From: Flavobacteriales bacterium
Lineage (GTDB): Bacteria; Bacteroidota; Bacteroidia; Flavobacteriales; Flavobacteriaceae
Length of the DNA: 33,669 bases
Direction: 5' to 3'
NCBI GenBank assembly: GCA_024643405.1
Contig: JAHENA010000025.1
Coordinates: 1-33,669 of the forward strand
This document shows, in pieces, positions 24,197-32,936 of this stretch. Under the pieces are notes generated by a model. It did no database searches. It worked only from the letters and a program-made list of their open reading frames with translations, and had not been told where the DNA came from. How positions within the stretch are numbered: the first letter of the stretch is position 1; each line of letters starts with the position of its first letter. A program made the position numbers and the translations under genes.

Positions 24197-26836
24197 TTAG
24201 TTTGCAAAAATCAACTCTCCCTTGGTTTCCATTTCTTTAAATTTTTGAACCAGCTCTAAAGCATCAGGAATAACATCACTACAGAGTATAATCAAAGACC
24301 CCTTAACTGCATTTTTAACCGCATAAGTAATTGCTTCCTTTTCAGATGGAATAATGGTCGTTTTTTTATTTTTATCAACCATTTTTATTCCATCATCCAG
24401 CATTTTTATAAGTTCCTGCTCTGTTCTTCCGCGTAAGCGCTTATCTTGTCTAATAATAATTTCATCAAACATTTGTGCTGCAATACTACCTATTTGATTC
24501 GTATCTTCTTCTCGTCGGTCTCCAACTCCGGCAATTATTCCTACTTTAAGCGTAGCTTCAAGAGTGTCAGTAAATTTCTTTAAGGCAAGCATTCCGGCTG
24601 GATTATGGGCGTAGTCCAACAAAATTGAAAAATTTTTAAATTCAAATAAATTTAATCGCCCTGGTGTTTGAGATGGAGAAGGAATAAAAGTTTCTAAGCC
24701 TGCTTTCATATCTTCAATACTAATCCCTTGAATATTTGCGGCCAATATAGCCGGCAAAACATTCTGAATCATAAACGTGGCCTTCCCTCCATATGTTAAA
24801 GGTATATCTTCAGCTTTCATAACACGCATTTTCCATTCTCCTCTACAAATAGTAACATATCCATTTTCATAGATAGCAGAAATACCGTTTAAACGCTGTA
24901 ACGCTTTTATTCTAGGGTTGTTTTCGTCCATTGAAAATAAGGCCACATTACAGTTTACCGTACGACGCATATCATACACCAAATCATCATCAGCATTTAA
25001 AATAGCATAACCATTAGGCAAGACCGTTTCTGGAATGACGCCTTTAACTTTTGCTAATTGTTCTATCGTGTGAATCCCTTTCAGACCTAAATGGTCCGCT
25101 GCAACATTGGTTACTATTCCTATATCACAATTTTTAAATCCAAGTCCTGCACGTAACAAACCACCACGTGCAGATTCTAAAACCGCAAAGTTTACGGTTG
25201 GGTCTTTTAACACAAATTCAGCACTTGCCGGTCCTGTACAATCTCCGGCCATAAGCAACCTGTTTTGAATATAAACACCATCTGTTGTCGTATAACCAAC
25301 GCGGTATCCATTCATTTTTGCTATATGAGCAATTAACCTGGTGGTCGTCGTTTTTCCATTAGTCCCCGAAATGGCGACTATAGGAATACGTCCGGTATTT
25401 CCTTTCGGAAATAATTTATCAATAACATGACCGGCCACATTTCGAGGTAATCCTTTAGTTGGAGCTAAATGCATTCTGAATCCTGGGCCTGCATTAACCT
25501 CTAATACAGCGCCACCCGTTTCTGAAAGTGGTTTTGAAATATCTGTGGTCATAATATCAATACCACAAATGTCTAAATCAATAATCTTTGAAATACGTTC
25601 TGCCATACTCGTGTTTGCCGGATGCACAATGTCTGTAACATCTTCTGCTGTCCCACCTGTACTTAAATTCGCTGTATCTTTTAAAATAAGCATTTCACCA
25701 ACAGCAATCACTGAATCTAAGGTATAACCCGCATCTTTGATAATGGTTTTAGTTAAATCATTAACGGTTATTTGAGTTAAAACATTCTCATGACCATACC
25801 CACGTCTAGGGTCTTTATTAACCTCATCAACTAATTGCTGAACTGTTGATTTTCCATTCCCAATAACATGTGCTGGTGTACGTTTTGCAGCGGCTACCAA
25901 TTTATTGTTGATTACTAAAAGTCGATAATCTTCACCAGTAATAAATTTTTCAACAATAATTACGCCATTACTTGAGCTTTCTTTAGCCGCTCTAAAGGCC
26001 ACTAAAGCATCTTCATAATTTTGTATGTTAACTGTAATTCCTCTTCCGTGATTACCATCCACCGGCTTAATAACTAAAGGGTACCCAACATAACGACATG
26101 CTTCCTCCAAGCTGCTTTCACGGCGGATAATATCGCCCCTTGGCACCTCAACCTGTGCCTGTTCTAATAAGAATTTTGTATCTTCTTTATCACATGCTAA
26201 TTCTACGCCAATACTACTGGTTTCACTGGTCACAGTTGCTTGAATCCGTTTTTGATTGGCACCATACCCTAACTGGCATAATGAATATTTGTTTAATCGA
26301 ATCCATGGAATACCTCTTGCCTCTGCTTCCTCAACTATAGATCCTGTACTTGGTCCTAAACGCTCAGATTCACGAAGTTCACGCATATGCTGAATATCAT
26401 CAGTCATGTCATAAGGATTGCCATCAACTAATGCCTTACAAATTTTCACTGATACTTCCGCTGCATAACGACCTACAGATTCTTCCATATAAGCAAAAAC
26501 AACATTATATACCCCCGTTTCACCATAACCTCGCGTTCTTCCAAAACCAACTTCCATGCCAGCCATAGATTGAATTTCTAAAGCAATGTGCTCAATAATA
26601 TGACCCATCCAGGTTCCTTCTTCAACACGTTGAAAAAAACCTCCAGGCTCACCAACTGAACAGCGATGTTCATACATGCTTGGAAACATGCTTTTCAACC
26701 TTTCATAAAACCCCTCTATTTTATTAGAAGGACGCTCTTCCATCTCCTCAAGGTCTAATACCATGACTATTAATTTATGCCGTCTTACGGACCAATAATT
26801 TGGACCTCTCATGGCATTTATTTCTCGTATTTTCAT
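24197..26836 (-). CDS. cphA: Cyanophycin synthetase
   Basis: ATP-dependent ligase that builds multi-L-arginyl-poly-L-aspartate. With the start at 26836 it has 879 residues, the usual CphA1 size; an open extension to 26893 gives only a poor AT-rich leader. Domains in order: the N domain (1 to about 160) with HIIEH at 79-83, an ATP-grasp domain with VIKPVDGNHGRGITVN and EVNAGPGFRMH, then a Mur-ligase-like domain. The last has the P-loop ISGTNGKTTTTRLIAHI, DYAHNPAGMLALKKF and GVGDRREEDT. The three domains look intact, so both Asp addition and Arg addition are expected. It is divergent from cphB (108 bases between starts). Arg as side-chain residue is assumed from the family. Confidence 0.95.
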   Translation of the reverse strand: MKIREINAMRGPNYWSVRRHKLIVMVLDLEEMEERPSNKIEGFYERLKSMFPSMYEHRCSVGEPGGFFQRVEEGTWMGHIIEHIALEIQSMAGMEVGFGRTRGYGETGVYNVVFAYMEESVGRYAAEVSVKICKALVDGNPYDMTDDIQHMRELRESERLGPSTGSIVEEAEARGIPWIRLNKYSLCQLGYGANQKRIQATVTSETSSIGVELACDKEDTKFLLEQAQVEVPRGDIIRRESSLEEACRYVGYPLVIKPVDGNHGRGITVNIQNYEDALVAFRAAKESSSNGVIIVEKFITGEDYRLLVINNKLVAAAKRTPAHVIGNGKSTVQQLVDEVNKDPRRGYGHENVLTQITVNDLTKTIIKDAGYTLDSVIAVGEMLILKDTANLSTGGTAEDVTDIVHPANTSMAERISKIIDLDICGIDIMTTDISKPLSETGGAVLEVNAGPGFRMHLAPTKGLPRNVAGHVIDKLFPKGNTGRIPIVAISGTNGKTTTTRLIAHIAKMNGYRVGYTTTDGVYIQNRLLMAGDCTGPASAEFVLKDPTVNFAVLESARGGLLRAGLGFKNCDIGIVTNVAADHLGLKGIHTIEQLAKVKGVIPETVLPNGYAILNADDDLVYDMRRTVNCNVALFSMDENNPRIKALQRLNGISAIYENGYVTICRGEWKMRVMKAEDIPLTYGGKATFMIQNVLPAILAANIQGISIEDMKAGLETFIPSPSQTPGRLNLFEFKNFSILLDYAHNPAGMLALKKFTDTLEATLKVGIIAGVGDRREEDTNQIGSIAAQMFDEIIIRQDKRLRGRTEQELIKMLDDGIKMVDKNKKTTIIPSEKEAITYAVKNAVKGSLIILCSDVIPDALELVQKFKEMETKGELIFAN

Positions 26837-26907
26837 GCTGTAATGGCTTTTAATTTTAAATAGTGAAAGTTTATAAATATATACATTTTTCAATTAAATA
26901 TTTAGTT

Positions 26908-26915
26908 TATTTTTG
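26908..26915 (+). promoter_or_regulatory. Possible -7 element for cphB
   Basis: TATTTTTG fully matches TAnnTTTG and lies 29 bases before the cphB ATG at 26945. No TTG was found at -33. It sits in the intergenic region shared with cphA, the only place where both genes could be controlled together. Confidence 0.35.
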
Positions 26916-26944
26916 CTGAATAGAAAAAAACTAGATTGATTTTT

Positions 26945-27808
26945 ATGCAGTTGATAAAGGGTACATTAATTCCAATTGGTGGAAATGAAGACAAGGGATT
27001 TGAAGATGATGAAATTCATCGTTTGGATTATATAGAAGAAGGGATTTTAGCACATGTTGTGCAAGAAGCAGGAGGCATTGATGCCAACATTGTAATTATT
27101 CCTACCGCCTCTAGTATTCCTGTTGAAGTGGGTGAAAATTACATGACAGCTTTTACAACTTTAGGATGCAAAAACATAAGTGTCATAAATATTAAATCTC
27201 AAAAGGATTCCGAAGACACTACAGCTATTTCTCAAATAAAAAATGCTGATTGTGTCATGTTTTCAGGTGGTGATCAATCTAAAATATCTAAATTTATAGG
27301 TAACACAACTATTCACTCCATACTCCATGAACGCTATAAAAACGACACTGGATTTGTTATTGCGGGTACGAGCGCCGGAGCTATGGCAATGGCTAATGAA
27401 ATGATTGCCGGTGGCAGCAGTACCAAGGCTTTCAAAAAAGGGGCAGTCATTATGAATAAGGGTTTAAATCTGATTCCCCAATTAATAATTGACACTCATT
27501 TTATTCAACGTGGCAGATTTGGACGCATATCTGAGGCAGTCGCAAAATTTCCGAATTTAATAGGTGTTGGATTAGCTGAAGATACTGGAATGATTATTAA
27601 AAATGGTAATGACTGCACGATCATTGGATCTGGAATGGCCATTGTCTTTGATGGTTCCCATCTGCAGCATAACAATGAAAAAATACTTAAAGTTGGTACG
27701 CCAATGACTATTGCCAATTTAAAAATTCATGTTTTAGCTAATGGTGATCAATTCCATTTAAATACACGCACCATCAATGTGCTACCAGTAGAATCACCAT
27801 TTATTTAA
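26945..27808 (+). CDS. cphB: Cyanophycinase
   Basis: Exo-acting serine peptidase of family S51 that cuts cyanophycin into beta-Asp-Arg dipeptides. With the ATG at 26945 it has 287 residues; the frame also opens at a TTG at 26936, which adds only three residues. Visible motifs are IPIGGNEDKG, IPTASSIP, MFSGGDQSKI (oxyanion side), the nucleophile elbow GTSAGAMAMA (Ser143) and IDTHFIQRGRFGR (His185). This is the arrangement of Synechocystis CphB. No signal peptide, so it is cytoplasmic, where the polymer would be stored. It is divergent from cphA and convergent with the isoaspartyl peptidase, 18 bases away. Confidence 0.94.
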   Translation: MQLIKGTLIPIGGNEDKGFEDDEIHRLDYIEEGILAHVVQEAGGIDANIVIIPTASSIPVEVGENYMTAFTTLGCKNISVINIKSQKDSEDTTAISQIKNADCVMFSGGDQSKISKFIGNTTIHSILHERYKNDTGFVIAGTSAGAMAMANEMIAGGSSTKAFKKGAVIMNKGLNLIPQLIIDTHFIQRGRFGRISEAVAKFPNLIGVGLAEDTGMIIKNGNDCTIIGSGMAIVFDGSHLQHNNEKILKVGTPMTIANLKIHVLANGDQFHLNTRTINVLPVESPFI

Positions 27809-27826
27809 ATTTCAGAAAGGAAAGTC

Positions 27827-28756
27827 TTATTTATAAATGGAAATTTCCTCAATACCTGAGGATGATTTACTTGCTCTATACATCCCTTCAGTATTAAAAG
27901 GCATGGCTATATTGCCTCTGGAGTCTATAGCTATTAAACCGCCATCTCCATTTATTTCCATAATCCTTTTATGGATTACTTCATCAGCGGCCTCTTTAAG
28001 TGATAATCCTTTGTGCTCCATTAAACAGGACACATCATAAGCAACAACGCCACGAATAAAAAACTCCCCACTACCAGTGCAACTTACTGCGCACGTTTTA
28101 TTATTGGCATAGACACCAGCACCAACCATGGGTGAATCACCTACACGACCCCATTTTTTATTCGTCATTCCACCTGTTGAAGTAGCCCCAGCAATATTTC
28201 CATTTTTGTCACAGGCCACTGCTCCCACGGTTCCAAACTTGCTGTCTTTTTTTACACTATGATCTAACTGAAACTCTTCACTCCCCTTTATCGCTTGCCA
28301 TTGTTGGTAACGCAATTCATCATAAAAATAATCAGGAGATTCAATCACATATCCATTACTTTTTGCAAATTGCATGGCGCCGTCTCCTGCTAAAAATACA
28401 TGGCTACTTTTTTCCATCACATCTCGGGCTAAGGCAACCGGATTTTTGATACCGGTCACTAATGAAACAGCTCCTGCATTTAAGGTTTTTCCATCCATAA
28501 TACTAGCATCCATTTCATGGGTGCCTTCCGCGGTAAAAACAGCCCCTTTACCTGCATTAAATAAAGGTGAATCTTCCAATACTTTAACGGCCATTTCTAC
28601 AACATCCAAAGCAGAACCTCCATTTTCTAATAAATGATATCCTGTTTCTAAAGCGTTTTTTAAGGCCTTTTTATATTTACTTTCTAAGGCTTCAGTCATG
28701 AGTCCTTTTACCAATGTTCCTGCGCCTCCATGTATGGCTATTGCAAAATTATTCAT
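27827..28756 (-). CDS. iaaA: Isoaspartyl peptidase / plant-type L-asparaginase
   Basis: Ntn hydrolase that splits beta-aspartyl dipeptides and asparagine. The 309-residue proenzyme starts at AIAIHGGAGTL, the usual first strand, and has no signal peptide. The self-cleavage site and nucleophile are in DSKFGTVGAVA (Thr176). The binding blocks GGMTNKKWGRVGDSPMVGAG and CTGSGEFFIR follow. In cyanobacteria an enzyme of this type hydrolyses the beta-Asp-Arg released by cyanophycinase. The position 18 bases from the cphB stop supports that role here, completing the route from polymer to Asp and Arg. Activity on free asparagine cannot be excluded. Confidence 0.93.
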   Translation of the reverse strand: MNNFAIAIHGGAGTLVKGLMTEALESKYKKALKNALETGYHLLENGGSALDVVEMAVKVLEDSPLFNAGKGAVFTAEGTHEMDASIMDGKTLNAGAVSLVTGIKNPVALARDVMEKSSHVFLAGDGAMQFAKSNGYVIESPDYFYDELRYQQWQAIKGSEEFQLDHSVKKDSKFGTVGAVACDKNGNIAGATSTGGMTNKKWGRVGDSPMVGAGVYANNKTCAVSCTGSGEFFIRGVVAYDVSCLMEHKGLSLKEAADEVIHKRIMEINGDGGLIAIDSRGNIAMPFNTEGMYRASKSSSGIEEISIYK

Positions 28757-28858
28757 ACCTGTTTAATTTAATGGTCGAAAATTACAAATTGCATTTCAAT
28801 TAATTTCTATTCAAAGCATAAGTTTTGTAGTTTTATGCTCTTCAATAAAATCAAACTC

Positions 28859-31711
28859 ATGTCAGATCAAAAACGTCTTTTTCTTGTTGATGCGTATGCC
28901 CTTATATTTCGTGGCTATTATGCTTTTATAAAAAATCCCAGAATTAATTCCAAAGGTTTGGATACCTCAGCCATTATGGGGTTTATGAATTCATTACTTG
29001 ATGTTATAAAACGGGAGCGTCCTGATCATTTGGCCGTTTGTTTTGATAAAGGTGGCAGTGTTGACCGTGTTGAAATGTTCGAAGCTTATAAAGCCAATAG
29101 AGATGCAACGCCTGAAGCAATAAAAATTGCGGTTCCGTATATAGAAAACATCTTAAAAGCGATGCATATTCCTATCATGGTCAAAGAAGGCTTTGAAGCC
29201 GATGATGTGATTGGGACGCTTTCAAAACAAGCTGAAAAAGAAGGCTATCAAACATTTATGGTAACCCCAGATAAAGATTTTGCACAATTAGTAAGTGATA
29301 ATATTTTTATGTATCGTCCTGTTTTTGGTGGCGGATATGAAACTTGGGGCATTGAGGAAGTTAAAAAGAAATTTGAAATTGAAGACCCACTACAAGTGAT
29401 TGATTTTTTAGGCATGATGGGTGATTCTTCAGATAATATTCCCGGTCTACCAGGAGTTGGAGAAAAAACAGCTAAAAAATTTATCCAGGAATATGGCAGT
29501 ATGGAAAATCTTTTGGCCAATACCCATGAACTAAAAGGTAAAATGAAAGAAAACATTGAGGCTAATAAAGACCTTGGTATCCTTTCAAAAAAATTAGCCA
29601 CTATTATGCTTGATGTACCTGTTGTTTTTGATGCTACAGATTTTGAATTAAACCATCCAGATATTGCAAAAGTAACGGATCTTTTTGAAGAACTTGAATT
29701 TAGACAGCTTTTGGTTAATTTTCAAAAAACCTTTGCTAATGAAAATGAATCTCCTAGCAATAATATAAAGAGCAGTACCATAACTCCTGAAAAACCCAAA
29801 ACTGAAAATAAAGCATCTGCTCCAACAGCCGGTGCGGGTCAATTTTCCTTATTTGGAGGTGATGACAGTAGCACAGAAATAACAACTTATGGTAATAGAA
29901 AGACGGCAGAAACCACGCCGCATTTTTATCAAAGCATTGCTTCTGGCATGGCTACTAAATTATTTGTTCAAAATTTAATGAAGCAAAGAAGTATATGCTT
30001 TGACACTGAAACCACAGGTCTTAACCCAATCACGGCTGAATTGGTTGGCATTGCTTTCTCTTGGGAAGCCGGTAAAGGATTTTATTTGCCATTTCCAGAA
30101 AACCGGAAGGAAGCTCAAACTTTGATTGAACAATTACGTCCTTTTTTTGAAAATGAATCCATTCAGAAAATTGGCCAAAATTTAAAATACGATATCAAGG
30201 TGCTTCATAAATATAACATTAAAGTAAGAGGCAGCTTATTTGACACAATGTTAGCACATTATCTTATTAACCCAGATATGCGACATAATATGGATGTATT
30301 GGCCGAAACTTATTTAAACTATACGCCCATATCTATTGAAACTTTAATTGGTAAAAAAGGCAAGAATCAATTATCAATGCGGGAAGTATCCCTTGACAAA
30401 CAAACGGAATATGCTGTTGAAGATGCAGACATTACCCTGCAATTAAAGGAACATTTTGAAAAGGAATTAGGCGAAGCCAATACGCAAACCCTTTTTGACA
30501 CTATTGAAATTCCATTACTTCGTGTTCTTGCCGATATGGAATTGGAAGGCATCAATATGGATAAGGAATTTCTCCATTCACTTTCCGGCCAATTAGATAC
30601 CGATATAAAAACATTAGAAACGAGTATTTATAAGGAAGCTGGCGAAGAATTTAACATCGCATCGCCCAAACAATTAGGAGATATTTTGTTTGATAAACTA
30701 AAGCTGGTTGATAAACCAAAAAAAACAAAAACGGGGCAGTACGCTACTGGCGAAGATATTTTAAGTTATTTAGCTAAAGACCATCCCATTGTTCAGCATA
30801 TTCTTGAATATCGCGGACTTGCAAAATTAAAAAGCACTTATGTAGATGCACTACCAAATCAGGTAGAACCTATAACCGGGCGCGTACATACGGATTATAT
30901 GCAAACCGTTGCTGCAACAGGCAGATTAAGTAGTAACAACCCAAATCTTCAAAATATTCCAATTCGAACGGAACGTGGTAAACAGGTACGTAAAGCATTT
31001 ATCCCAAGAGATGAAAATTACACGTTGTTGTCTGCCGATTATTCTCAAATAGAGCTTCGTATTATCGCTGCTTTAAGTGAAGAAGAGAATATGATTAACG
31101 CCTTTAAAAATGGTGAAGACATTCACGCTTCAACAGCATCAAAAGTATTTAATGTGCCGTTAAACGAGGTAACACGTGAACAACGAAGCAATGCTAAAAC
31201 CGTAAACTTTGGAATTATTTATGGAGTTTCAGCATTTGGACTAAGCAATCAAACCGATTTATCTCGTGGTGAATCCAAAGAATTAATTGATACTTATTAT
31301 GCTACTTATCCAAAGTTGAGAAAATATATTAATGATCAAATTCACTTTGCCAGAGAACATGGTTATGTTCAAACCGTATTGGGACGACGTCGTTATTTAA
31401 ATGATATCAATTCAAGAAATGCAGTGGTACGTGGTGCGGCTGAGCGAAATGCTGTAAACGCACCTATACAAGGGAGTGCTGCTGACATTATTAAAATAGC
31501 CATGATAAACATTCATAATAAGCTTGAGGCCGCCAATTATAAAACTAAAATGTTGTTACAGGTGCATGATGAATTGGTTTTTGATGTTTACAAGCCTGAA
31601 CTGGAATCTATAAAAACTCTGGTCAAAAAAGAAATGGAACATGCTTATGCCTTGTCAGTACCACTTGATGTAGATTTAGGAGTAGGTGCTGATTGGCTAG
31701 AAGCCCATTAA
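28859..31711 (+). CDS. polA: DNA polymerase I
   Basis: Repair and Okazaki-fragment polymerase. With the ATG at 28859 it has 950 residues; an upstream ATG at 28835 would add eight residues before the conserved SDQKRLFLVDAYALIFRGYY. The 5' nuclease domain (about 1-290) has GFEADDVIGTL, VTPDKDFAQLV and GDSSDNIPGLPGVGEKTAKK. A variable linker is followed by the 3'-5' exonuclease domain with FDTETTGLNP, so the proofreading acid pair is present. The polymerase domain has DYSQIELRIIAA (motif A), NFGIIYGVSAFGL (motif B) and QVHDELVFDV (motif C). All three activities should be intact. It follows the divergent iaaA gene after 102 bases. Confidence 0.97.
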   Translation: MSDQKRLFLVDAYALIFRGYYAFIKNPRINSKGLDTSAIMGFMNSLLDVIKRERPDHLAVCFDKGGSVDRVEMFEAYKANRDATPEAIKIAVPYIENILKAMHIPIMVKEGFEADDVIGTLSKQAEKEGYQTFMVTPDKDFAQLVSDNIFMYRPVFGGGYETWGIEEVKKKFEIEDPLQVIDFLGMMGDSSDNIPGLPGVGEKTAKKFIQEYGSMENLLANTHELKGKMKENIEANKDLGILSKKLATIMLDVPVVFDATDFELNHPDIAKVTDLFEELEFRQLLVNFQKTFANENESPSNNIKSSTITPEKPKTENKASAPTAGAGQFSLFGGDDSSTEITTYGNRKTAETTPHFYQSIASGMATKLFVQNLMKQRSICFDTETTGLNPITAELVGIAFSWEAGKGFYLPFPENRKEAQTLIEQLRPFFENESIQKIGQNLKYDIKVLHKYNIKVRGSLFDTMLAHYLINPDMRHNMDVLAETYLNYTPISIETLIGKKGKNQLSMREVSLDKQTEYAVEDADITLQLKEHFEKELGEANTQTLFDTIEIPLLRVLADMELEGINMDKEFLHSLSGQLDTDIKTLETSIYKEAGEEFNIASPKQLGDILFDKLKLVDKPKKTKTGQYATGEDILSYLAKDHPIVQHILEYRGLAKLKSTYVDALPNQVEPITGRVHTDYMQTVAATGRLSSNNPNLQNIPIRTERGKQVRKAFIPRDENYTLLSADYSQIELRIIAALSEEENMINAFKNGEDIHASTASKVFNVPLNEVTREQRSNAKTVNFGIIYGVSAFGLSNQTDLSRGESKELIDTYYATYPKLRKYINDQIHFAREHGYVQTVLGRRRYLNDINSRNAVVRGAAERNAVNAPIQGSAADIIKIAMINIHNKLEAANYKTKMLLQVHDELVFDVYKPELESIKTLVKKEMEHAYALSVPLDVDLGVGADWLEAH

Positions 31712-31838
31712 TCATTAATACATATTGCACTTTTCAATGTACTATGTTGCCGTTTTTTAAATGTCTAAAAAATGAATTGACATATCTTAATGTTGTCATT
31801 TTATATTATTTTTAAACTGTCAAATTATAACTAACCAA

Positions 31839-32846
31839 ATGAGGTTTACTATTAGCGTCCTTTTTTTAATATTCCCCTTAGTCTTTTTTTCACAAAACGA
31901 TTCTATCTGGATGAAAAATAATGACATTTTAGTTGGAGAACTTAAATCGTTATCAAAAAGCGTTATTACCTTTAAAACTTCTTATAGTGATAAAGATTTC
32001 AAAATAGATTTTAATGAAGTAAAGAGAATTTCAACACAAAATATTTTTGTTGTTCATTTTACAGATGGTTCCAGATTTACAGGAAAAATTACCTCTACTA
32101 ATAATAAAAAATTAGAAATAATAAACCACTACGGTCAGACTAAAGAAACGGAGCTCGCTAATATTATTTTTCTTTCTGAAATTGATATTAAGTTTTGGAA
32201 TAGATTTACTGGCACTCTAGATATTGGATTCAATCTCGCAAAAACTAATAACAACAAACAAGTCACTTTTGCAGGAAATCTAAAATATATCAGTGATAAA
32301 TGGAATTCAAAATTTGCTTATAATGTGTTATATTCAGATCAGGATAATGTCGACAAAATTGAACGCAAGGAATTATCGCTAAATGCACAGCGGTTTCTTC
32401 AAAAATGGTTTTTATCTTTAGATGTATCATACCTATTAAGTACCGAATTAGGCATTAAAAACAGGATAAATCCTGGTTTTGGTGTGGGTAGGAATTTGTT
32501 TGTTACCAATAAATTATATTGGTTGGCAGGCGCAGGTCTAAACTATAACATCGAAGAATATTTCGATTCACAACTGAATAAAGAGTCTACAGAACTAAAG
32601 ATATTAACGCAATTTGAAATGTTTAATTTTGAGGATCTAAGTATATTTACTAAAGCAACTGGCTACCCCAGTCTTTCTGAAAAGGGTCGATTCCGGTTAG
32701 ATTATAATTTTGTTTTTAAATACGATTTACCTCTTGATTTCTATATAAAAGCCGAGTTTACTTTAAATTACGACAATCAACCTGCCATTGCCGGAAGTTA
32801 CTCTGATTATGTTTTCTCAAGTGGTTTTGGCTGGGAATTAAAATAA
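31839..32846 (+). CDS. DUF481 / YdiY-like outer membrane protein
   Basis: A 335-residue exported protein. The signal peptide is MRFTISVLFLIFPLVFFSQ. The next 110 residues form a small beta-rich domain (IWMKNNDILVGELKSLSKSV, IFVVHFTDGSRFTGKI). From about residue 125 (FWNRFTGTLDIGFNLAKTNN) to the end come alternating short strands with aromatic girdles, finishing in VFSSGFGWELK, as expected of a beta-barrel of the DUF481 type (salt-induced outer membrane protein in proteobacteria). Its function in Bacteroidota is not known. It stands 127 bases after polA, with no clear promoter box and no terminator seen in that gap. Confidence 0.8.
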   Translation: MRFTISVLFLIFPLVFFSQNDSIWMKNNDILVGELKSLSKSVITFKTSYSDKDFKIDFNEVKRISTQNIFVVHFTDGSRFTGKITSTNNKKLEIINHYGQTKETELANIIFLSEIDIKFWNRFTGTLDIGFNLAKTNNNKQVTFAGNLKYISDKWNSKFAYNVLYSDQDNVDKIERKELSLNAQRFLQKWFLSLDVSYLLSTELGIKNRINPGFGVGRNLFVTNKLYWLAGAGLNYNIEEYFDSQLNKESTELKILTQFEMFNFEDLSIFTKATGYPSLSEKGRFRLDYNFVFKYDLPLDFYIKAEFTLNYDNQPAIAGSYSDYVFSSGFGWELK

Positions 32847-32936
32847 ATATAAACTCCTATCTAAAAAAATAGTATATTTTAAATCCAAAACCAGTTTTTT
32901 TTATCAAATACAAACTTAATTTATCACATCAAAAAA

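Noticed and set aside
26837-26893. Longer N-terminus of cyanophycin synthetase starting at 26893
   Set aside because: The added 19 residues are AT-driven (Lys, Tyr, Ile, Phe) and precede MKIREINAMRGPNYWS, which fits the usual start of the family.
26936-26944. TTG start for cyanophycinase
   Set aside because: It adds only three residues and uses a rare start codon; the ATG at 26945 leads directly into the conserved strand.
28835-28858. Upstream ATG for DNA polymerase I
   Set aside because: It adds eight residues before the conserved start SDQKRLFLVDAY with no supporting signal.
31770-31814. Sigma70-like TTGACA and TATATT pair before the DUF481 gene
   Set aside because: Spacing is 19 bases, and this promoter form is not the usual one in Bacteroidota; the nearest TAnnTTTG-like box has a wrong -33 distance.
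32444-32846. Possible frameshift or truncation of the DUF481-like protein
   Set aside because: The frame continues to a terminal aromatic-rich strand (SGFGWELK) typical of outer membrane barrels, so the gene looks whole.
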